Position numbers and translations under genes: made by a program. This document shows positions 57,398-64,000 of a DNA stretch of 64,000 bases, in pieces. This DNA comes from Nitratireductor sp. XY-223 (lineage in GTDB: Bacteria; Pseudomonadota; Alphaproteobacteria; Rhizobiales; Rhizobiaceae): positions 186,001 to 250,000 of the forward strand of contig NZ_SPNT01000007.1 in NCBI RefSeq assembly GCF_004959855.1. The letters are read 5' to 3'. Under the pieces are notes generated by a model. It saw only the letters and a list, made by a program, of their open reading frames with translations, was not told where the DNA came from and did not search any database. How positions within the stretch are numbered: the first letter of the stretch is position 1; every line of letters starts with the position of its first letter.

Positions 57398-58399
57398 ATG
57401 AGCAGCAGCGAGGCCATTCCGATCGATCCGTCCGCACCGCGATACGCGGTCATCGAGAAGCTGGTGGAGGCCGCGATCGAGCGCGGGACACTGCCGGCAA
57501 GGACGGTCCTCATGGAAGGACCGATCGCCAAGCTCTTCGGAACCAGCCGCACGCCGGTGCGCGTAGCGCTGAACAGCCTGTGCGACCGCGGCCTGCTACT
57601 TCGGTTCGAGGGGCGCGGGTTTGTCGTTCCGGGGGACGGAGACCCGGTGCGCGCGCCGCTGACCGGGCCGATGCTGGGATTGCCCGAGGATGTCTCGCCC
57701 GACCCCGCGCCCGTCACGTCGCAGCGCATCGCCAGGGATTTCGAGACCGTCCTGGTTCACGCGCTCCCGTTCGGCAGGTTCGGCGTCAACGAACAGGCCA
57801 TGGCCGACCACTACAATGTCAGCCGCACGGTCGTCCGCGAGCTCCTTTCGCGGCTGCAGGATCGCGGCCTGATCAACAAGAACCGCCGCTCCCACTGGGT
57901 CATCGGGCCGCTCACGGCGCGGGAGGTCGCCCAGTATTTCGCCATTCGCAGCAAGCTGGAGCCGCTGGCGCTGGAAGATAGTGCGCCGCGCCTGCCGGCC
58001 AGGGACATCAAGGACATGTGGGGGCGGTTGCAGACTGCCCTCGACCAGGGCGACGACCTGTCGAGCGATACGCTCGAGGAACTTGAATCGGACATGCATG
58101 TGCGTTTGCTTGCCGGGTCCAACAACAGCCATTTGCTGCGCATGGTCCACCAGAGCCAGCTGGCGCTCGTCGTGAACCGGGTGTTCGCATCGTTTATCGG
58201 GACCGGACCGTTCAAAAACTCGCTGCGCGAGCATGCCATCGTCTTCGAGTTCATCATGCGCGGCGCCTATGAGATGGCGGCCCAGGCCCTGGAAGAGCAC
58301 CTGAACCTGGCCGCTCGCCGCACACGCCAGAGGCTGATGACCCTTTCGGTCTTTCCCGAGCCGGAATTTCCGAGATACCTGGTCAAGCGCGCATCCTGA
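57398..58399 (+). CDS. GntR/FCD family regulator with two tandem winged-HTH domains
   Basis: First wHTH: IAKLFGTSRTPVRVALNSLCDRGLLLRFEGRGFVV; second wHTH: MADHYNVSRTVVRELLSRLQDRGLINKNRRSHWVI; FCD-like helical C-terminus. Confidence 0.85.
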   Translation: MSSSEAIPIDPSAPRYAVIEKLVEAAIERGTLPARTVLMEGPIAKLFGTSRTPVRVALNSLCDRGLLLRFEGRGFVVPGDGDPVRAPLTGPMLGLPEDVSPDPAPVTSQRIARDFETVLVHALPFGRFGVNEQAMADHYNVSRTVVRELLSRLQDRGLINKNRRSHWVIGPLTAREVAQYFAIRSKLEPLALEDSAPRLPARDIKDMWGRLQTALDQGDDLSSDTLEELESDMHVRLLAGSNNSHLLRMVHQSQLALVVNRVFASFIGTGPFKNSLREHAIVFEFIMRGAYEMAAQALEEHLNLAARRTRQRLMTLSVFPEPEFPRYLVKRAS

Positions 58400-58461
58400 C
58401 GCGTGTGGACCGCGTCGAGCGGATCAACTAGAACGACGAACGTTTTCGATCGGAGACTGAT

Positions 58462-59712
58462 GTGGCAACGAAAGCGGACAGGCAGGCGGACAGTAGGGAC
58501 AATCCGTCCAGGGCGCCCGGTGAGACTGCCAGCCATCCGGCACCGGCGGTGGGACGCGGGAAGCTGACGCTACGGGTCCTTGGCACGTCGGTCACGCAGA
58601 TTCCGCCGCTCAAGCACGCCGCCGAGCGCGACCTTGGCCTTACCCTCGAATTCATAACCCTGGACGGCACCGAAGCGCAGCGCCGCGGCGCGCTGGCGCC
58701 GCACAGTTTCGACGTGTACGACCAGTGGTTCCACGATCTCGACCTTATCTGGCCGACCGGTTCGATCCGCGGCATAGACATCGGCAGGATCACGCGCTGG
58801 GACCAGATCAACGACCTGCCGAAGACGGGAAGACTGTCGCCGTCCTCGACGTCCGCGTCGGGCGGCGACCCGAGCAAGAGGCTCTTCGTCCAGCTTGACG
58901 GATCGCTCGGCGGAACGCCATCGGACCGCATCAGCATGGTGCCGACCGTGCACAATGCCGACAGTTTCGCCGTGGTCGGGGACCAGGCCGGCAAGATCAA
59001 CAGCTGGGGCAGCCTGCTTGATCCGAAATGGTCCGGCAATGTCATCCTCCAGCGCGATGCCGCGATCGGCTGCCTCGACATGCTGCTCGCGCTGAAGGCC
59101 CGCGACGAACTGCATGTCGGCGACATGGGAGACCTCACGCTCGAGGAGATCGACGCCGTCACCGAGAAACTCGCCGGCTATTGCTCGATGGGGCAGTTTC
59201 GCCGGATCTGGGCCGACGAAGCCGAAGCCATCGCCGCGCTGCGCGGCGGCATCGACCTGATCGGCAGCCTGTGGTGGTCAGGGGCCGTGAAACTGCGGCG
59301 GTTGGGGGTTCCGGTTTCCATGGTCACCCCGGTCGAAGGCTTTCGCGGCTGGTTCGGCGGCATGGCCCTGTCGACGCATCTGCGCGGCCGCGAACTCGAC
59401 GCCGCATACGACTATCTCAACTGGTGGCTCGACGGGTATGCGGGCGCGGCGATGGCGCGCCAGGGATCCTACATGTCCAATCCGGAAGCCGTCCGACAAC
59501 ATCTGACAAAGGCAGAATGGGATTTCTGGTACGAGGGCAAACCGGCGGGCGGCCCGATTACGGACTGGGACGGCTACACCGTCTATGACGTCGGCGAAAG
59601 CCGCGGCGGCGGCAGCTACCAGCAGCGCATCGACAAGATCGTTGTCTGGGATGCGGTCATCGAAGAGCACAACTATCTCGTCCGGCGCTGGGAGAACGCT
59701 ATTTCAGGATGA
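58462..59712 (+). CDS. PotD-type substrate-binding-protein homologue lacking a signal peptide (GTG start)
   Basis: Blocks align by eye with the SBP at 51564-52775; polar N-terminus; in-frame TAG at 58429-58431 upstream. Confidence 0.85.
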   Translation: MATKADRQADSRDNPSRAPGETASHPAPAVGRGKLTLRVLGTSVTQIPPLKHAAERDLGLTLEFITLDGTEAQRRGALAPHSFDVYDQWFHDLDLIWPTGSIRGIDIGRITRWDQINDLPKTGRLSPSSTSASGGDPSKRLFVQLDGSLGGTPSDRISMVPTVHNADSFAVVGDQAGKINSWGSLLDPKWSGNVILQRDAAIGCLDMLLALKARDELHVGDMGDLTLEEIDAVTEKLAGYCSMGQFRRIWADEAEAIAALRGGIDLIGSLWWSGAVKLRRLGVPVSMVTPVEGFRGWFGGMALSTHLRGRELDAAYDYLNWWLDGYAGAAMARQGSYMSNPEAVRQHLTKAEWDFWYEGKPAGGPITDWDGYTVYDVGESRGGGSYQQRIDKIVVWDAVIEEHNYLVRRWENAISG

Positions 59713-59734
59713 GCAATCCTGTCTTCCGGGCTTG

Positions 59735-60544
59735 CTACCAGCCAGGCTGATCGGGATCCGGCAACGGGATGGCATCCAGCAATTCGCGGGTGTATTGCGC
59801 CTCGGGCGCATCGAAAATCCGCTCCACTGGCGCGTATTCGACGATTGTTCCACGGTTCAGGACCAGAACCTGCGAACACAGCCGCCGTATGACCGACAGG
59901 TCGTGGCTGATGAAGGCCACCGTGAGACCGAGCTCGCGCACCAGGTTTTCCAGCAGATTGAGAACCTGCGCCTGCGACGACACATCAAGCCCGGAGACGA
60001 TCTCGTCGGCGAGGATGAAATCCGGACGCATGGCAATTGCGCGGGCAATTCCGACGCGCTGGCGCTGGCCGCCCGAAAGTTCGTGCGGATAGCGGGCCCG
60101 GAACGATCCCGGCAGTCCGACGTGGTCCAGCGCCTCGTCGACGCGGGCGTTGATCCGGTCAAGGCCGTGGATGCGCAGCGGGTCCGCGATGATCGCGCCG
60201 ACGCGGCGCCGCGGGTTGAGCGAGGACATCGGGTCCTGGAAGATCATCTGCAGCCGCCGCCGCAGCGGCCGCAGGGTTGCCTCGTCGAGATGGCCGATGT
60301 CCCTGCCCTCGAACGCGATGGATCCGGCCGTCGGTTCCAGCAGGCGGATGAGCGTTCGCCCGAGGGTCGACTTGCCGGATCCCGAACCGCCGACGATGCC
60401 GAGCACGGATCCGGCTTCGATATCGAAGTCCAGCCCCTTTAGTATGTCGACCATCGGCGCGCGGCCGAGGGGCGGCTTGTTAGCGAAATCGGGAAGCGAC
60501 AATTCAAGTCCGCGAACCCGGAACATCGGCGTGCCGCTACCCAT
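59735..60544 (-). CDS. Peptide/nickel-type ABC transporter ATP-binding protein (DppF type)
   Basis: VGGSGSGKSTLGRTLIRLLEPTAG; LSGGQRQRVGIARAIA. Confidence 0.95.
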   Translation of the reverse strand: MGSGTPMFRVRGLELSLPDFANKPPLGRAPMVDILKGLDFDIEAGSVLGIVGGSGSGKSTLGRTLIRLLEPTAGSIAFEGRDIGHLDEATLRPLRRRLQMIFQDPMSSLNPRRRVGAIIADPLRIHGLDRINARVDEALDHVGLPGSFRARYPHELSGGQRQRVGIARAIAMRPDFILADEIVSGLDVSSQAQVLNLLENLVRELGLTVAFISHDLSVIRRLCSQVLVLNRGTIVEYAPVERIFDAPEAQYTRELLDAIPLPDPDQPGW

Positions 60545-61412
60545 GGTGCCAGGCTCCGTCGGCCGCCTCGATCTCCGCCGTCACCGCAGTGATCACGGCA
60601 CGATCCACCGGCATGAGCGAGGTAAAGGGTTCGGTGAATTTGGGTGTCGCCGCCAAAAGCGCCTTCGAATAGCCGTGGCGCGGCCCGGCGTAGAAGTCGG
60701 CGACATCGGCCTGCTCGATGACCTTGCCGGCAAACAGCACGGTCAGGCGCTGGCAGACCTTCGAGACCACGCCCAGATCGTGGGTGACAAACAGCATGGC
60801 CGTCCCGTGGCGCTCCTGCATCTCCCGGATCAGGCGCAGGATCTGCTTCTGCACCGTCACATCGAGCGCCGTCGTCGGCTCATCGGCGATGACCAGCTTC
60901 GGATTGGCGGCAAAGGCGGAGGCGATCAGGACACGCTGCCGCATTCCGCCCGACAGTTCGTGCGGGTAGCTGGCCAGCACGCGCTGCGGGTTGTCGATAT
61001 GGACCTCGTCCAGGAGCTCCGCGGCGCGGTTGGCCGCATCGCGCCGGGTCCAGCCCAGTATATCGATCAGCCGGTCGGTGATCTGCGGGCCGATCCGGCG
61101 CGAGGGGTTGAGCGCGGTCAGCGGATCCTGCGGGATGAGGGCCGCCTTGGCGCCGATCAGCCGGCGGCGGTCGGCCTGCGGCATCGCCAGCAAGTCCTCG
61201 TCGTCGAGCTGTACCTGCCCCTCGGCAATCTCCACGGCCGCCGGAAGAATGCCCAGAACGGCCTTGCCGATCATGCTCTTGCCGGCGCCGCTTTCCCCGA
61301 CCAGACCGCAGACCTCGCCGCTGTTCACCTCGAGCGAGACCGAGCGCAGGAGCCTGTCGGATGTGCCCCTGATCACGGCGCTGAGATTTTCGATCTGCAG
61401 AAACGGGGTCAT
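60537..61412 (-). CDS. Peptide/nickel-type ABC transporter ATP-binding protein (DppD type)
   Basis: VGESGAGKSMIGKAVLGILP; LSGGMRQRVLIASAFA; start refined to MTPFLQIENL (61412). Confidence 0.93.
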   Translation of the reverse strand: MTPFLQIENLSAVIRGTSDRLLRSVSLEVNSGEVCGLVGESGAGKSMIGKAVLGILPAAVEIAEGQVQLDDEDLLAMPQADRRRLIGAKAALIPQDPLTALNPSRRIGPQITDRLIDILGWTRRDAANRAAELLDEVHIDNPQRVLASYPHELSGGMRQRVLIASAFAANPKLVIADEPTTALDVTVQKQILRLIREMQERHGTAMLFVTHDLGVVSKVCQRLTVLFAGKVIEQADVADFYAGPRHGYSKALLAATPKFTEPFTSLMPVDRAVITAVTAEIEAADGAWHHG

Positions 61413-62260
61413 CGCAGCACCGGATCGAAACGGTCTTTCAAGCCTTCGCCGAACTGGCTGAAGGCGAGGACAGTCAGGAACAGCACGATCAGAGGGCAGA
61501 CCAGCACCCACCAGGCCTGATGAATTGAAATGCGGCCTTCGGCGATCATCCCGCCCCAGGTCGGCGCATCGGTGGAAATCGACAGATTGACGAACGAAAG
61601 GATCGCCTCGACGATCACCGCGATCCCCATCTCCAGGGTCAACAGGGCAACGATTGTCGGCAGCACGTTGGGGCCGATTTCCCGCCACAGGATGGCCGCT
61701 CGCACATGACCGGCGACGACGGCGCTGGAGACGTAGTCCATCTGCGACTGGTTCATCGCCTCGGCTCGCACCACCCGGCAGAAGCGGGTCCAGTCGATGA
61801 CGATGATGGCAATGACGATCGACCAGAGACCGGTGCCCAGCACCGCAATCAGCAAGATGGCGAACAGCACCGGCGGAAATGCCATCCAGATGTCGACCAG
61901 CCGCGATATCACCGCATCGGCCCAGCCTCGGTAGTAGCCAGCGATCAGGCCCAGCACCGAACCGATCACCGCCGTCGCCAGACCCGCGATCACGGCGACG
62001 GTGAGCGCGATCCGCCCGCCATAGATAATGCGCGAAAGAACGTCCCGCCCCAGGCTGTCGGTGCCGAGCAGGAAACCGGGTTCCGCGCCATCGACCCAGA
62101 ACGGCGGCAGCCGCGCGGCAAAGAGATCCTGGGCCAGCGGGTCGTGCGGGCTGATCCATCCGGCAAGCAGTGTCAAAAGGGCGACGATCGCCAGCCACCC
62201 CCCGGAGAGCCACAGCCTCAGTCCTGCTTTCCGCTTCACCGTGCCGCGCCCGTCACGCAT
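61409..62260 (-). CDS. Peptide-type ABC transporter permease (DppC type)
   Basis: LLGTDSLGRDVLSRIIYGGRIALTVAVIA; start at MRDGRGTVKRK. Confidence 0.93.
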   Translation of the reverse strand: MRDGRGTVKRKAGLRLWLSGGWLAIVALLTLLAGWISPHDPLAQDLFAARLPPFWVDGAEPGFLLGTDSLGRDVLSRIIYGGRIALTVAVIAGLATAVIGSVLGLIAGYYRGWADAVISRLVDIWMAFPPVLFAILLIAVLGTGLWSIVIAIIVIDWTRFCRVVRAEAMNQSQMDYVSSAVVAGHVRAAILWREIGPNVLPTIVALLTLEMGIAVIVEAILSFVNLSISTDAPTWGGMIAEGRISIHQAWWVLVCPLIVLFLTVLAFSQFGEGLKDRFDPVLR

Positions 62261-63263
62261 GGCGCAATCTCGGATTGAGGAGGGCATAGGTCAGGTCGAC
62301 GACGAGATTGACCACCGTGAAGAGCAAGGCGAAGACGAGGACAATGCCCTGGATCAGCGGCAGATCCCGGTTGATCACCGCGTCGATCGCCATGTTCCCC
62401 AGCCCCTCATAGGAAAACAGCCGCTCGATGATCACCGTTCCGCCGATGAGAAAGGTGAACTGCACGCCGATCAGCGTCAGCGTCGGCAATACGGCGTTCC
62501 GCAGCGCCTCGAACAGGATGACGTGGTTCTCGCCGTAGCCCTTGGTCCGGGCGAGCACGACATAGTCGAGATGCATGGTTTCCTTCAGCGACTGTTTCAG
62601 CAATTGCCCGATGATGGCGGCGAGCGGGATCGCCAGCGCCAGCGCCGGCATGAACATGTGCTTCAAGAGGTCCCACCACAGGTCGAAGCGCAGTCGCAGG
62701 ATGCTTTCAAAGGCGTAGAACTGGGTGGTGAACGGCAGATCCAGCGACGGCGAAATGCGGCCCGAGATGTGAAATACGGGATAAAGCACGCCGAGCGTCA
62801 GGATCAGCACCAGCGCCCACAGGAAATCCGGGATGGAAAGGCCCGCACCGTTGGCGACATCGATGACGGCTTCGGTCCGCCCGCCGCGAAAGCGGGTGCC
62901 CGTCAACGCCATGGCGCCGCCGATGATGACCGCCAGAACCAGCGCGAATATCGACAGTTCCAGGGTTGCCGGCAGGCGTCCGAGGACAAGCGGCATGACC
63001 GGCTGCCGCAGCGAGATGGACGTGCCGAAATCGCCCTGCAGCACGCCGGTGAGCCAGACGACGAATTGTTCGGGTATCGATTTGTCGAGCCCGTAATGGG
63101 CGGTCAGCCGGGCGATGTCCTCGTCCGTCGCTCCCGGCGGCAGCATCATCGCGATCGGGTTGCCGGGCACGATGCGTATGACCACGAACACGATCACCGC
63201 CGCGCCGAACAGGGTGATCGCCATCATGGCCAGTCGCATCAACAGTAATTGCAGCAGCCTCAA
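62253..63263 (-). CDS. Peptide-type ABC transporter permease (DppB type)
   Basis: MRLLQLLLMRLAMMAITLFGAAVIVFVVIRIVPGNP; YVVLARTKGYGE. Confidence 0.94.
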   Translation of the reverse strand: MRLLQLLLMRLAMMAITLFGAAVIVFVVIRIVPGNPIAMMLPPGATDEDIARLTAHYGLDKSIPEQFVVWLTGVLQGDFGTSISLRQPVMPLVLGRLPATLELSIFALVLAVIIGGAMALTGTRFRGGRTEAVIDVANGAGLSIPDFLWALVLILTLGVLYPVFHISGRISPSLDLPFTTQFYAFESILRLRFDLWWDLLKHMFMPALALAIPLAAIIGQLLKQSLKETMHLDYVVLARTKGYGENHVILFEALRNAVLPTLTLIGVQFTFLIGGTVIIERLFSYEGLGNMAIDAVINRDLPLIQGIVLVFALLFTVVNLVVDLTYALLNPRLRHA

Positions 63264-63284
63264 ATTCGACCCCCCGGCGCGCGA

Positions 63285-63308
63285 GAGCCGCCGCGCAGGC
63301 GGCGGCTC
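63285..63308 (-). other. Intercistronic stem-loop 3' of SBP gene (10-bp perfect stem, 4-nt loop)
   Basis: + strand GAGCCGCCGC-GCAG-GCGGCGGCTC between SBP stop (63327) and DppB start (63263). Confidence 0.75.
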
Positions 63309-63326
63309 CGGTGCAAGTCTCGTCCG

Positions 63327-64000
63327 TTACGAGCGTTTCATCAAGTGCGGCAGCAACGCGCCGGACGCATGCGGCGTCACCTTGACCGCGGACGAATGCA
63401 GGATCGGCTGAACATATTGCAGCAAGGGGATGACGAGCGCGTTCTCCGCAATGTAACGATCCACGTCCTTCCAGCCCTGGATACGCTTTTCCTCATCCGC
63501 TTCGCCCCAAAGGGGTCCGATCATGTCGACAAGGTCCTCGCCGTCCCACACGGAGTGCGGCGAAGGTCCGAACATGGCAAAGCCGGTGGACGTCGTCGGA
63601 TCGCCAACCGAGTTGCCCCAGTTGTAGAAGGCCGCCGGAGCCAGCGTATCGGCGGCCCGGAGCTCGAAGTGCTTGGCGATCTCGTAGACCTCGATTTCCG
63701 CCTCGATGCCGACCTTGCGCCACAGGCCGACGATCGCCTGGATGATCTCGTAGTCCTTCGGCTTGAAGCCCCGGGTGGTCTGGATCTTGAACTTGACCGG
63801 GTTGTCCGGCGAGAAGCCGGAGGCGGCCAGGAGTTCCTTGGCCTTTTCCGGATCGTAGCCGACCGTTATCGACGGATCGTAGGCGATGTAATCGGGCGTC
63901 TGGAGCGTGTCGATGGCAACGCCGTAGCCGGACAACAGCCGATCGATGATCAGCTTCTTGTCGATCGCCAGGGCGGCCGCCTTACGGACATTCTCGTCCA
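63327..64000 (-). CDS. ABC transporter substrate-binding protein, family 5 (partial, runs off the window)
   Basis: Open frame continues past the listed ORF start to the window edge (DENVRKAAALAIDKKLIIDRLLSGYGVAIDT), typical of peptide/nickel SBPs. Confidence 0.92.
   Translation of the reverse strand, partial: DENVRKAAALAIDKKLIIDRLLSGYGVAIDTLQTPDYIAYDPSITVGYDPEKAKELLAASGFSPDNPVKFKIQTTRGFKPKDYEIIQAIVGLWRKVGIEAEIEVYEIAKHFELRAADTLAPAAFYNWGNSVGDPTTSTGFAMFGPSPHSVWDGEDLVDMIGPLWGEADEEKRIQGWKDVDRYIAENALVIPLLQYVQPILHSSAVKVTPHASGALLPHLMKRS

Noticed and set aside
59705-59721. CAGGAT-GAGCA-ATCCTG hairpin at the signal-less SBP stop codon
   Set aside because: Only a 6-bp AT-containing stem without a U-tract, clearly weaker than the five 9-10 bp SBP hairpins, so not grouped with them.
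60537-62213. Apparent 558-aa permease-ATPase fusion
   Set aside because: The upstream part is an out-of-frame read of DppC. The ATPase starts at MTPFLQIENL (61412).
1-64000. CRISPR arrays, tRNA/rRNA genes, IS elements, phage genes
   Set aside because: No regularly spaced repeats, no recognizable RNA genes and no transposase, integrase or phage proteins among the ORFs.

Overview
GC-rich, almost fully coding window, probably alphaproteobacterial (Rhizobiales-like; inferred from gene content and style only). It is a dense block of catabolic operons. Left to right: (1) 3' part of an ATP-dependent DNA ligase; (2) a rhizopine/inositol-like locus with two Gfo/Idh/MocA oxidoreductases, a divergent PanB-like protein, a MocDEF-like desaturase-type oxygenase/Rieske ferredoxin/FAD reductase, a LacI regulator, an uncharacterized mutarotase-like protein, an RbsABC-type importer, a TIM-barrel isomerase, a third Gfo/Idh/MocA, SDRs and an RpiR regulator; (3) a LacI regulator and a non-phosphorylative 6-deoxy-sugar (L-fucose/L-rhamnose-like) pathway with a MalEFGK-type importer; (4) a CaiB CoA-transferase/MaoC/signal-less binding protein/IclR group; (5) an ALDH/SIS/nucleoside phosphorylase/PfkB/isochorismatase/BMP-ABC/GntR operon; (6) an amidase/CobW GTPase/MCGLCG small protein/polysaccharide-deacetylase-fold hydrolase/PotABCD-type operon with two ATPases and two SDRs, divergent from a GntR-FCD regulator with two DNA-binding domains and a second signal-less binding protein; (7) a Dpp-type ABC importer running off the right edge. 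The observations I rate highest are: the possible cyclic-imide/half-amide operon; the dual-HTH GntR with a Tat-exported/signal-less paralogous binding protein pair; the PanB homologue that appears to have lost its metal-site acidic residues beside a MocDEF-like oxygenase; recurring perfect tetraloop hairpins just 3' of five different solute-binding-protein genes; and several well-defined candidate operators. I saw no tRNA, rRNA, CRISPR array or IS element. All calls come from reading the sequence; no database search was run.
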